Shown in pieces: positions 17,427 through 26,636 of a stretch of 44,539 nucleotides of DNA. This DNA comes from an uncultured Nitrosomonas sp. Lineage in GTDB: Bacteria; Pseudomonadota; Gammaproteobacteria; Burkholderiales; Nitrosomonadaceae. Location of the stretch: NCBI RefSeq assembly GCF_902826915.1, contig NZ_CADEGP010000017.1, positions 1-44,539 of the forward strand, in the 5' to 3' direction. The notes below the pieces were generated by a model. That model saw only the letters and a list, made by a program, of their open reading frames with translations, was not told the DNA's origin and did no database searches. The number at the start of each line of letters is the position of its first letter. Positions within the stretch are counted from its first letter, which is position 1. The position numbers and the translations under genes are program-made.

Positions 17427-18032
17427 TTATAGATCGATACCTTTCTGTGCCTGGATACCGGCACGAAAAGCATGTTTAACGTCGGCCATTTCAGTGACCG
17501 TATCCGCCATTTCACATAACGCGTCAGGCGCAGCCCGTCCGGTAATGACAACATGCTGCATGCTCGGGCGATTTCTCAGATCGTTTAGCACGGTGGCTAT
17601 ATCCAGCCAGCCAAATTTAAGCGGATAGGTGAATTCGTCAAGTACGATCAAATTTATTGACGAATCGCACAGCATTTTCTGCACGATTACCCAGCCGCGT
17701 TGCGCAGTTTCGGTGTCTCTCTCAAGGTTCTGCGTGTCCCAAGTGAAGCCCTCACCCAATACATGCCAGATGACATTATCTTGTTTGCTGAAGAATGCTT
17801 CTTCGCCTGTATCCGAACGGCCTTTGATAAATTGCGCAACGCCTACCCGCATACCATGTCCGAGTGCTCGTGCGAGCATGCCAAAGGCCGAACTGGATTT
17901 GCCTTTGCCGTTTCCTGTTAGAATCAGCAGTAAGCCTTGTTCACGATCCGCGCGTGCTATTGCCTCATCAATAACTTCTTTTTTACGTTGCATACGTGTA
18001 CGATAACGCTTTGTGTGGTCGGACTCGACCAT
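17427..18032 (-). CDS. cobO: Cob(I)alamin adenosyltransferase CobO/BtuR
   Basis: A 201-residue P-loop enzyme that transfers the adenosyl group of ATP to cob(I)alamin, making adenosylcobalamin. Walker A GNGKGKSS lies at 40-47. The family segments ARALGHGMRVGVAQFIKG and LIVLDEFTYPLKFGW are present, and the C-terminus ends with AFRAGIQAQKGIDL, usual for the family. It is last in the minus-strand btuB-btuM-cobO operon, 4 bases after btuM, and converges on bcp. Control by the upstream cobalamin riboswitch is inferred from operon structure. Confidence 0.95.
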   Translation of the reverse strand: MVESDHTKRYRTRMQRKKEVIDEAIARADREQGLLLILTGNGKGKSSSAFGMLARALGHGMRVGVAQFIKGRSDTGEEAFFSKQDNVIWHVLGEGFTWDTQNLERDTETAQRGWVIVQKMLCDSSINLIVLDEFTYPLKFGWLDIATVLNDLRNRPSMQHVVITGRAAPDALCEMADTVTEMADVKHAFRAGIQAQKGIDL

Positions 18033-18036
18033 GTTG

Positions 18037-18615
18037 TCACCCTGTGGTGTTGTTTGAATTGAATTGCTGAGAGATCAACGTAAATAGCGTGTGAATTAAA
18101 ACAGCGACACCCAGGTAGAACACGAATGTTTCGATATAGAGCGGTAAGTATTTGATTAGTTGGTCGCCGAATTCATTGAGATTTGTTTCTGTAATGTGGC
18201 CGGAAAAGAAATAAAAACCACCACTAGAGAATAGTCCGCATAAGATTAAACCGACGATGACACTGATAGAAAGTGGCATTAGAGTGCTTGATGCGAACTG
18301 ATATCGTTGGGTATACCAGCGACCAGACAACCATAAGGAAGCGTACGCGGGTAACAGAAATACATAGGCCGGAGTCAAACAATAATCACTCACACCTCCC
18401 CAGTTAGTCGCAGCAAAGTCAAGCCACCAACTCAGCGCAAAGAGGCCTAATAATGGCCATGTGGAAGGCAGATACACGCCCGCAAGAAAGAAAATGACCC
18501 AGGAAGCATCCGCCAGATTATGTGTGGAGGCAAAATGATGGCTACGGGTAAGTATCATCAAAGATACCAGCAATAATCCAATTGCTATTTGACTGCGAGT
18601 AGATAAAGTCAACAT
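18037..18615 (-). CDS. btuM: BtuM-type vitamin B12 transporter
   Basis: A 192-residue hydrophobic protein with about six membrane helices. Its size, place between a cobalamin receptor and CobO, and Cys79 in GGVSDYCLTPAY match BtuM, the solitary ECF S-component-like transporter described in Thiobacillus denitrificans. There a conserved cysteine at position 80 coordinates cobalt and decyanates cyanocobalamin (from memory of the literature; no alignment run). It begins about 10 bases after btuB ends and sits 4 bases before cobO. No BtuCDF genes are visible, so it probably supplies the inner-membrane step. A less specific reading would be an unassigned ECF S-component-like protein. Confidence 0.82.
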   Translation of the reverse strand: MLTLSTRSQIAIGLLLVSLMILTRSHHFASTHNLADASWVIFFLAGVYLPSTWPLLGLFALSWWLDFAATNWGGVSDYCLTPAYVFLLPAYASLWLSGRWYTQRYQFASSTLMPLSISVIVGLILCGLFSSGGFYFFSGHITETNLNEFGDQLIKYLPLYIETFVFYLGVAVLIHTLFTLISQQFNSNNTTG

Positions 18616-18629
18616 AATTGACTCCTTAA

Positions 18630-20483
18630 TTAAGGTTGATAACGTACCATGGCAAAGAAATTTCGCCCAGGCTGATTATAGAATGCTGCTGTTTCATAGC
18701 GCTCATTAAATAAGTTTTCAATACGCCCCTGCAAACGCCAATGTCTATTAAAGATATATTCAGCGCGAAGATCAAATTTAACATAACTGTCCAATTTGCG
18801 GGTATTGGCGAGATTATCGTAGCGCTGACCTTCGACCAATAGCATCGCACCCATTGTGTACTGACCGAACTGGCGATCTGCATCGACTCGAAATGATTGT
18901 TCGGCACGCCGTGGTAATATATTGCCGCGATTTAGCCCGGACGAACGATCTTCTGGATTTAGGAGTGTCAGGTTAGTATTGAATTGCCAGCCTTTGATCT
19001 GTGTGCTGAATATACCTTCAAATCCGCGGATACGCGCTTTGTCAACATTAACCGGTGCAAAAGTTTCGGCATCAAATGCGATCAGATGTTTAATATGGGT
19101 TTCAAACAGATTTAACGACCAATTGCCCCAATCCATTTTGCCACGAATGCCAAACTCATAGCTGCGCGAATCCTCCGGGCGCAGATTGGGATTGCTGGAA
19201 AAAGGATAATACAACTCGTTGAACGTTGGAGCTTTAAAGGCACTGCCGAAATTAAAGAGTAAGCGGGTATTTTCCGTAAGCGGGTAGCCCCAGCCAGCTC
19301 CGCCTGTCACTCGACTGCCAAATTGCTGATTATCATCATGTCGCAATGATAGCTGGAAATCATGTTTAGCAATAGTGGCCTGATGTTGTGCAAAAACACC
19401 CCAGTTGTTACGCGAATGTACGGTAAACGCTTCGGTGCTTTTGACATGGTCTTTCTGATAATCCATGCCGATAGTCAGCAAGTGATTGGGATTCACGGTG
19501 AAGTCATTTAGCACTGAAATGGTATCGCGTATTGTATTAAATCGGTTTTGAAATGTCGTGCCAAGCGTAGCAGTATTAAGAAAATTGTCTGAATCCTCCC
19601 TGCTACGGCCACCAATCAGATTAATGCGCCAGAAATCTAGCGGGGAGTATCGTGCTGTACCGCCCAGAACCTGCTGCATTAAAACGGCTTTGTTGGCGAA
19701 ACTGCCATCAAATTGTGAATTTCCGGCAGATTGCATAAAACTACCATCGATTTCTAATCCATTCTGGAAGCGATATCCAGCGCGCGCAGAACCGGCGACA
19801 TTGCGATAGCCATCCCGATCAGGTTGAGGTTCATTAATAAAACAGCCAGCACTGCTAGAACCGCTACAGGCATTAAATCCTTGGGTTCCAATACCGCTGG
19901 CAGTCATATTAAACCAGCCCTGTTTGCCGCCATACGACAAACCTGTAGAGCCTTCCAGTGTGCCGAAACTGCCGCCACCAAAACCAAAATTCTGCTTCAA
20001 TCCGGAGCCATCACCTTTGCGTGTAAAGATATGAATGACGCCACCAATAGCCTCGGAACCATAAAGACTTGAGCGTGGACCGCGCACAATCTCTATCCGT
20101 TCAATCTGTTCAATTGGAATGTTTTCAAACGCGGTCGTGCCAGACGTGGCGGATCCAACCTTGATGTTGTCGATCATTACCAGAACTTGATCCGACTCGG
20201 TGCCACGCATTTGAATAAAGGTTGCTTTACCGGCTCCGCCCTGATTGACTACGTTAACACCTGGCACACCGCGAAATAAGTCTTGAATCGAGCGTGCCTG
20301 TTGACGCTCAATGTCTTTGCGGGTAATCACTGTTACCGAAGCCAGTGCAGCATCGGCAGTCTGCGCTGTGCGTGTTGCGGTAACAATAACCGGTTTTTCC
20401 TGATGATCCGCATTCGCTGCGAATATCGATGTTGTTATACCCAACCATAGCATGGCCAGTGCCGGAAGGTGGCATTTTTGCAT
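18630..20483 (-). CDS. btuB: TonB-dependent cobalamin receptor BtuB
   Basis: Outer-membrane TonB-dependent receptor of 617 residues from ATG 20483. Signal peptide about 1-23 is followed by a TonB box (PVIVTATRT) and a plug domain containing VLVMIDNIKV and RGPRSSLYGSEAIGGVI. The 22-strand barrel ends with a region of the type RIENLFNERYETA and an aromatic-rich final strand. The frame extends upstream to 20519, but AAGGAA and the signal peptide favour 20483. It is first in the btuB-btuM-cobO operon, directly downstream of a cobalamin riboswitch on the same strand, which fixes vitamin B12 as the likely ligand. Confidence 0.93.
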   Translation of the reverse strand: MQKCHLPALAMLWLGITTSIFAANADHQEKPVIVTATRTAQTADAALASVTVITRKDIERQQARSIQDLFRGVPGVNVVNQGGAGKATFIQMRGTESDQVLVMIDNIKVGSATSGTTAFENIPIEQIERIEIVRGPRSSLYGSEAIGGVIHIFTRKGDGSGLKQNFGFGGGSFGTLEGSTGLSYGGKQGWFNMTASGIGTQGFNACSGSSSAGCFINEPQPDRDGYRNVAGSARAGYRFQNGLEIDGSFMQSAGNSQFDGSFANKAVLMQQVLGGTARYSPLDFWRINLIGGRSREDSDNFLNTATLGTTFQNRFNTIRDTISVLNDFTVNPNHLLTIGMDYQKDHVKSTEAFTVHSRNNWGVFAQHQATIAKHDFQLSLRHDDNQQFGSRVTGGAGWGYPLTENTRLLFNFGSAFKAPTFNELYYPFSSNPNLRPEDSRSYEFGIRGKMDWGNWSLNLFETHIKHLIAFDAETFAPVNVDKARIRGFEGIFSTQIKGWQFNTNLTLLNPEDRSSGLNRGNILPRRAEQSFRVDADRQFGQYTMGAMLLVEGQRYDNLANTRKLDSYVKFDLRAEYIFNRHWRLQGRIENLFNERYETAAFYNQPGRNFFAMVRYQP

Positions 20484-20633
20484 GATCTGGTTCCTTCGCG
20501 CACACCCGCGCGTTGTCAAATTTAAAAATTAAGGCATGCAGAGAAGAATCGGAAAATGGACAAACAGAACAGCTTGTAGGAAAGCTAACCGAAATGCCAC
20601 TGATTGCCCTCCGCAACACCGTAGTATGTTTAC

Positions 20634-20826
20634 TTCAGGCCGGTCTCCGGACTTATGAGCGGAATAAATTCCAGATCTGCGCCTTCCCGTGTTGTCGTAC
20701 AGTGGCATAAAGCAGATGGTTTACTCATTTACCGTTGCGGGGGCAGTGCTGGCATTGCTCAAATTTATTCAGAGCGCACCAGCTTCCCGTTTAACCTTCA
20801 AGAAAAGCACTTGCAGGCACCTAAAA
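20634..20826 (-). promoter_or_regulatory. Cobalamin riboswitch
   Basis: Reading the minus strand 5' to 3', the hallmark elements occur in order: AGGTGCC (about 20824-20818), GGTTAAACGGGAA (about 20798-20786), CTGGTGCG, GCCCCCGCAAC (about 20744-20734), the B12 box ATGCCACTG (20708-20700), CGGGAAGGCGC, and GTCCGGAGACCGGCC near 20638-20653. Order and spacing match the adenosylcobalamin-class element. A copy of the exact complement of the B12 box, CAGTGGCAT (20602-20594), follows in the leader and may act in the expression platform. It controls btuB and probably btuM and cobO. Confidence 0.92.
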
Positions 20827-20907
20827 TGTGAGGACGGAACTTACCTGACCTGTAGCAGGTGTGTCAAGGAAAATGGTGGCTCATTCATGCATCGTAGCAA
20901 CCTGTTT

Positions 20908-22622
20908 TCACTTAACTTGTTCAAATTGTTTGAGTTCGAATGTTAGGTTTGGCTGCCCAGGTACTTGCTGCAACTCAACGGAATAGGTAAATATCTGGCC
21001 GCTGGTATTGGCAACATTGATAAAGGAAAGATTGAGTTTGCCAGTGGAAGGATCAAAAGTGGCGCTGTCGTCACGAAAACGACTGGCTAATATCTCAGCG
21101 GCTATCAGCTCAAAGCGCATTGGATCGCTCACTGGAACATGTTGCAGGCGAGCGCGATAAATAGTGTTCTCGCCACCTGCCAAGGTGATTCTGACTGCAG
21201 GTATTTCGAGTAAGTTATCTTCAAAGCTGGCATTGGGAATCAGTTTGTACACCGTGCCCGTGCTTCCAAAAGGCGTGCCTGTGGTATTGCCTAGCACATA
21301 GAGTTCGCCATCGCCATCTTGTCCGAAACCAAGCACCCAGAAATCAGGCTGATCGCGATCGGTCAGGTCTAATTCCAGAATTTTACTGCCATCGGAATAA
21401 AAAATTCGCCCATCGCTATTGCCGGTTTTGGCGGTGTCGCCAAATACGTATTTTCCTTGCAGGGCAGGGATGGCATTGCCGCGATAGACAAATCCGCCGA
21501 TGATGGCGATACCTTCGTCATGATCATATTGAATCACTGGGTGGATGAAATTTCCTACTACGGTGTCGTCGGTTACAAATCCTGCGTCATTGCCATTGGG
21601 TTCAAAGCGAAAACTGCCTTCTTTCAGTCCCCAACCGTAATTTCCTCCAGATTCAACCAGATTAACTTCTTCAATATCGTTCTGCCCGACATCGACAAGC
21701 ACTAGTGTGCCTGTCAGCGAGTCAAAAGAAAATCGAAACGGGTTTCGAAATCCGTAGGCATAAGTTTCTGGCAGTATGGTGTCGGAATCTACAAAAGGGT
21801 TGTCAACTGGTATGCCATACTTTCCGTTGTCTGAATTATTTCCCAGTGGATCGATTCTGAGTAAACTGCCCAAGGGATTGACGGGATTCTGTCCATTGCC
21901 ATTGGCACCATGGCCGACCATCGGGCCGCCAATAAAATCTGAATCACGATCATCGGCCCCGCCGCCGTCACCCAGCGCGATATACAACATGCCGTCCGGA
22001 CCAAAATTCAGCGCGCCGCCATTGTGATTGAATTGAGGTTGATCAATGGTCAATAATATACGAGTCTCTTGTATTGCGGGATCCGGGTCAATATTGGAGA
22101 AGTTGAATTTCCATTCTCGGATGACCGAGCGATGGTTGGCGCTGGCACCAGTTGGTATGGCGGAAAAGTCACTGGTATCTTCGGCGGACTCTGAAGTATA
22201 AGTATACAAAATTTCATTCACGTCATACTGAGGATGAAAAGCAAAACCGAGAAAACCGCGTTCGTCAAATGAATCATTACCAGAAATTCCTAATGGAACT
22301 AGCAAGCTGGAGAAGTCCATAAAAAACTTATCGCCACTTGTCAAATCGATACGCCACAATTTTCCTGTTTGATCATTTGTGTACAAGTGCTCAGAATCGC
22401 TTGGGGCAAAAACCGCCCAATTGGGTGCATCAGGCCAGTTGCAATTTGTTTCAATCGTAATCGAATAGAGCCTTTCTGAATCGGGTTTGGGATAGGATTA
22501 TCTAGGCGCTCTCCCGCAGAATTTACTGCAACTTCGGCAGCTTTTAGTGTTGTATTGACTGCTAATCCACTGGTTGCAATGCTCAACAATAATAAAGTGA
22601 ATATTGGATGATGAAATTTCAT
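20908..22622 (-). pseudogene. Frameshifted PQQ-type glucose/sorbosone dehydrogenase (GSDH) family gene
   Basis: A signal-peptide start (ATG 22622, GGGGAA upstream) leads into a frame that runs through QIATGLMHPIG and is then lost. The continuation AVFAPSDSEHLYTNDQ is in another frame, so one base is missing in a G-run at about 22416-22418. The following frame has GSDH/aldose sugar dehydrogenase features: DERGFLGFAFHPQY, NHNGGALNFGPDGMLYIALG, GSLLRIDPLG, YAYGFRNPFRFSFD and GGNYGWGLKEG. A beta-rich domain of about 100 residues is attached at the C-terminus. Such enzymes oxidise sugars in the periplasm with PQQ. With only one lesion and otherwise well-kept sequence, this is either a recent pseudogene or a sequencing error. 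Confidence 0.85.
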
Positions 22623-22921
22623 TTTGAAATTCCCCATAGATGGAATTCAGTTTGCAGATTATTTCTCAAATACCATTAAGTTAGCGTGAATACAGTGGTT
22701 TTACTATAGAAGAAAATGGTTGCCACTGAAAAAGAAAATTTTATCCTGCTGTTATTATCAGCATCATTGATTTGAACTATGCAGGCAGTTGTCATCAAGC
22801 GAAATCATGGATGAGTGATCGTTTTGACCTGATTACCAATCTTTGCTACATTGCTTTAGGGTGATGAAACTGTCATCTTACTTGTATTCGATGGATTCAC
22901 ACCTTTACTATGGATTTATAG

Positions 22922-24358
22922 ATGGGCCAAGAGATTTCCCAGACGCATTTTAATGAACAAACCTTTAAAGAATATAATCATCGTTTACAGAATGAAGCGG
23001 AATTACTGCAAACTCAATTAGCTCAAGGATATTTCTCGAATGTTGGCGAGATTTGCGGGTATGAGCTAGAATTTTGGCTGATTGACCACAATTATTTTCC
23101 GTCCCCAATTAATCAAGCTTTTCTGACCCGCCTTAACAATCCTTTGGTGGTGCCAGAGCTTTCTTGTTTTAATGCGGAACTCAATGGGGTTCCTCTGCCG
23201 TTAAGTGGGGATGTGCTATCGGAAATTTTCAAGGAGATCAGTCAAAATTGGCAGCAATGTCAGGAAGTTGCGCATGGAATGGATAGCATGTTAATGATGA
23301 TTGGGATTTTGCCCACTGTGCGGCAAAAAGATCTGAGTCTTGCGAATATGTCCGATCTTAAACGTTATCGCGCGTTAAATGAACAGGTGGTGATGCGGCG
23401 GGTTGGCCGGCCACTTCGTATTCGAATTAAGGGGCGTGAAAATCTGGATATCCATCATCCCGATGTGATGATGGAAGCTGCTGCAACATCATTTCAGCTT
23501 CACTTGCAATGCGCTCAACGCAATGCAGTTCGTTATTTCAATGCATCCATCATAGCGGCCGGGCCTTTGCTGGCTGCGGCAGGAAATTCTCCCTTCTTGT
23601 TTGGCGCTGACTTATGGGATGAAACGCGTGTACCATTATTTGAGCAATCGGTCGAAATCGTTGACGAAGCAAATTTTGAAAATCATCGCGTCAGTTTTGG
23701 GCAAGATTACGCGCGAGAATCTTTGTTTGAGTGTTTTGCACATAATATTGCAACGCACCCGGTCTTGCTTCCTATGTTAGTGGATACCCCGCCTCAACAG
23801 TTTGAACACCTGAGACTACACAATGGGACCATCTGGCGTTGGATTAGGCCTTTGATTGGTTTTGATCCCGATGGTACCCCGCATTTACGCATTGAGCAGC
23901 GCGTATTACCGGCCGGTCCGACCATTGTCGACATGATGGCAAATGCGGCCTTATATTTTGGATTAGCTCGTTTCCTCGTGAGCATGCACGATGCACCCGA
24001 GTCGCGGCTCAGTTTTAAGCAAGCACGCACTAATTTTTATGCTGCGGCACGTGAAGGATTGCATGCACAGATGGGATGGTGGGATGAGAGAGCCACTGAC
24101 GCAAAAACGCTGTTGCTGGAGGAAATTTTACCCATGGCGCGACAAGGTCTAAGAAGTTTGAAAGTTGATAGAATCGATATTGATCATTATCTGGGCATTA
24201 TCGAAAAGCGGACACAGTCTGGCCAAACCGGTGCTGTTTGGCAGCGAGCTTATCGCCAGAAATATCAGGCAGACAATCTGCAACTTGTTGCTGCTTATCT
24301 TGAGAGACAGCGCACTGGTGCGCCTGTGCATGAGTGGGGGTATCAGCATGTTGACTGA
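22922..24358 (+). CDS. GCS2-like carboxylate-amine ligase (glutamate-cysteine ligase family)
   Basis: A 478-residue cytoplasmic protein. GYELEFWLID at 46-55 is the acidic nucleotide/metal-binding strand typical of glutamate-cysteine ligase family 2 proteins. Also present are FNAELNGVP, FQLHLQC, NASIIAAGPLLAAAGNSP and a C-terminal RIEQRVLPAGPT segment. Family members join an amine to a carboxylate with ATP; the substrate cannot be read from sequence. Its 3' end overlaps the next gene, an M14 aspartoacylase/desuccinylase-like hydrolase, by 11 bases, suggesting the two act on related amide bonds. The start is ATG 22922, with no strong ribosome binding site. Classical glutathione synthesis is possible, but the pairing argues for something else. 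Confidence 0.8.
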   Translation: MGQEISQTHFNEQTFKEYNHRLQNEAELLQTQLAQGYFSNVGEICGYELEFWLIDHNYFPSPINQAFLTRLNNPLVVPELSCFNAELNGVPLPLSGDVLSEIFKEISQNWQQCQEVAHGMDSMLMMIGILPTVRQKDLSLANMSDLKRYRALNEQVVMRRVGRPLRIRIKGRENLDIHHPDVMMEAAATSFQLHLQCAQRNAVRYFNASIIAAGPLLAAAGNSPFLFGADLWDETRVPLFEQSVEIVDEANFENHRVSFGQDYARESLFECFAHNIATHPVLLPMLVDTPPQQFEHLRLHNGTIWRWIRPLIGFDPDGTPHLRIEQRVLPAGPTIVDMMANAALYFGLARFLVSMHDAPESRLSFKQARTNFYAAAREGLHAQMGWWDERATDAKTLLLEEILPMARQGLRSLKVDRIDIDHYLGIIEKRTQSGQTGAVWQRAYRQKYQADNLQLVAAYLERQRTGAPVHEWGYQHVD

Positions 24359-25367
24359 GTTGAATAGTTTGCCGGAGGATTTGCTGCAAGTTGAAGCTAC
24401 AGAGCTGCATACCATTTTACCCGGCCCAACCTTGATTCACCTTCCTGGACGTCAGGGTGCGCCATTGTTTGTATCCATTTTGCTCCATGGCAATGAAGAT
24501 ACCGGGTTGAAAGCGATGCAGGAAGTATTAAAGAAATATCAAAATGCTTCTTTGCCGCGTGCACTTTCACTTTTTGTAGGCAATGTGGACGCTGCGCGTC
24601 AAGGTGTGCGGCGTCTGGAAAAACAATTGGACTATAACCGAATCTGGCCAGCAGGAAGAGATGATACGGCTCCAGAACACCGCATGGCACGGAAGGTGAC
24701 CGAAATAATGGCGCAGCGTGGCGTATTTGCAAGTATTGATATTCATAATAACAGTGGATTAAACCCCCACTACGCGTGTATTAATCGTTTGGATAATGCC
24801 TTTTTGCACTTGGCAACCATGTTTTCACGCATTGTTGTATATTTTACTTCTCCCAAGGGGGTTCAGTCTGAAGCCTTTGCTTGCCTTTGTCCGGCAGTGA
24901 CCTTGGAATGTGGGAAACCTGGAGGAAAAAGTGGCGTGGATCATGCCGCAGTTTTTGTCGAGGGCGCATTACATCTGTCTGATTTCCCAAAGCACCCAGT
25001 TGCCAAACACGATCTTGACTTGTTTCATAGTGTGGCTGTGGTTACTGTGCCGGAAACTGTCAGCTTAAGCATTGGCGCCGGCGTATCCGATTTATGTTTG
25101 GAAGAACGTATTGATCAATACAATTTTCGTGAATTAAAGACAGGTACACGGTTGGGGCGCGTGATAGATGAGAATCTAATCCCGCTTTGTACCCGCAACG
25201 CAGCTGATCTTGATATCAGCGATTATTATTTTGAAATCAAAGCGGGAGAGTTAATGACTCGGCGTCCTGTCATGCCCGCTATGCTTACGCGAGATATCAG
25301 GATTATTCGCCAAGATTGCTTATGCTATTTGATGGAACGCTTGGGAACGCTTCCCATCGAAACCTGA
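24348..25367 (+). CDS. Succinylglutamate desuccinylase/aspartoacylase-type M14 hydrolase
   Basis: A 339-residue zinc-dependent amidohydrolase of the M14 carboxypeptidase superfamily. Zinc ligands are His47 and Glu50 in LLHGNEDTG and His133 in SIDIHNNSG. Glu187 in TLECGKPGG is the likely catalytic base, and LDYNRIWP (95-101) is a substrate-pocket motif. The frame is open further upstream, but that part only shadows the preceding gene. ATG 24348, with GTGGGGG about 8-15 bases upstream, fits; ATG 24330 is an alternative. The overlap with the GCS2-like ligase points to translational coupling. Confidence 0.83.
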   Translation: MLTELNSLPEDLLQVEATELHTILPGPTLIHLPGRQGAPLFVSILLHGNEDTGLKAMQEVLKKYQNASLPRALSLFVGNVDAARQGVRRLEKQLDYNRIWPAGRDDTAPEHRMARKVTEIMAQRGVFASIDIHNNSGLNPHYACINRLDNAFLHLATMFSRIVVYFTSPKGVQSEAFACLCPAVTLECGKPGGKSGVDHAAVFVEGALHLSDFPKHPVAKHDLDLFHSVAVVTVPETVSLSIGAGVSDLCLEERIDQYNFRELKTGTRLGRVIDENLIPLCTRNAADLDISDYYFEIKAGELMTRRPVMPAMLTRDIRIIRQDCLCYLMERLGTLPIET

Positions 25368-25429
25368 TATGATTTTTGTGGCAGGGTCTAGTTGCTCAGG
25401 CCGGAGCGTTGGCCATAATGTCAGAGTGT

Positions 25430-26545
25430 TTAAAACTTAATGCCCGTTCCAACAAGCTCCGCAGAAGTGATTTTGTACGAAAAATTCTCATGATCCAGAT
25501 TATCTAACGAGTTTCCATCAATTTCTGCATGTGGATACATGAAGAAAGGAAGTTTTCCAGAACTATTAGGACTAAGCGCTAGATCTTCGGCATGATTAAA
25601 TGCCAGCCAATTCATTTCCCAGGAACCGAAGAATTGTTCTCTGAGTTGAACGATTTTTGGATCATCCAGTGCCAGACCACCTAGTTTTGATACTTGCAGG
25701 ACATCGGACGGATTGACTGGTATCCAACCACGTCCTGCCAGAAAAAATTCCGCACGGCAATGCTGAGATTGACTGATATCACCATATTGCCCAATACTGT
25801 CATGTAAATCCGAATCGTTGATGCGGATTCCATACTGGTTTCGTGCTGGAATATCAGTTGCTTTTACAAGTGCGACAAACAACGAATTGAGATCAACGCA
25901 TTTTCCATTGAGTTCATTCTTTTCGAGCATGTATGTGACATTGCCTTGCCCGCGTCCACGAGTGTTTTCATTATATTGTGTATTATCGATTATCCAGTCA
26001 TAAATAGCTCTGGCTTGCTCTAATGGAGTCGCGGCGTTTTTCTCCTTGATAATTGAGTGTGCGGTTTCGCGCACAATGCCATTAGTTTGCTTCAATTGGG
26101 TTGGATTAATATAATTCCTGATACTATTCGGTAATGCTGGGCTTTTATTTTCTGGGTAAAGTGTTGGATCAATAGCGTGGTGAACCGTCTTGACAATACA
26201 GTTGACAGTGACATGCCGCTGATCGCTTTGCTGCTTACCATGCCACACCGCATTAAATATGGGAAATGGATCTGCGCCTAACGTAGAAAATGAAGCTTTA
26301 GTCGCATTGCCATACCAGTTGTTACCTTGAGTAAATTGAAAAACCGTGTCTGAGTCGTTGCTGTCGGGTAATGGAAGCCATAAATGAGCAGATTTGCCGC
26401 TAGCTGGAAGCACAATTTGGTAGGATATACGATAACTGGCCCATTTGCTGTAATCGGAAGAGAGTAGTTGTGTCGCGATGGAAGGTGAAACAGAAAGCGA
26501 CAGTGCACTGGTTCCGAATAGTTTTATAAAGTCTCTGCGTCTCAT
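25430..26545 (-). CDS. Tat-exported transglutaminase-like protein
   Basis: A 371-residue protein starting MRRRDFIKLFG, a twin-arginine signal followed by a hydrophobic Ala/Leu/Ser stretch. A transglutaminase-like (papain-fold) domain shows Cys216 in NGKCVDLNSLF, His262 in QHCRAEFF and Asp281 in IPVNPSD as the probable triad. Such exported bacterial proteins are usually proteases or peptide amidases; the substrate is unknown. ATG 26545 with AAGGAAG just upstream is preferred over an in-frame start at 26566. It is convergent with the ligase/M14 pair, whose product it could share, but that is speculative. Confidence 0.85.
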   Translation of the reverse strand: MRRRDFIKLFGTSALSLSVSPSIATQLLSSDYSKWASYRISYQIVLPASGKSAHLWLPLPDSNDSDTVFQFTQGNNWYGNATKASFSTLGADPFPIFNAVWHGKQQSDQRHVTVNCIVKTVHHAIDPTLYPENKSPALPNSIRNYINPTQLKQTNGIVRETAHSIIKEKNAATPLEQARAIYDWIIDNTQYNENTRGRGQGNVTYMLEKNELNGKCVDLNSLFVALVKATDIPARNQYGIRINDSDLHDSIGQYGDISQSQHCRAEFFLAGRGWIPVNPSDVLQVSKLGGLALDDPKIVQLREQFFGSWEMNWLAFNHAEDLALSPNSSGKLPFFMYPHAEIDGNSLDNLDHENFSYKITSAELVGTGIKF

Positions 26546-26636
26546 AGCTTCCTTTGTGCCTAACACTTAAAATTAAGTTGAGCAGATTCTATCCTATCAA
26601 TTTATTATGTCAATGTGACAAGAGTTATTGTTTTAT

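Noticed and set aside
20689..20946. 85-codon plus-strand ORF across the riboswitch region
   Set aside because: Antisense to the cobalamin riboswitch and the end of the dehydrogenase gene; no coding features.
24165..24347. N-terminal extension of the M14 hydrolase frame
   Set aside because: It only shadows the preceding ligase gene in another frame and lacks similarity to the family N-terminus.
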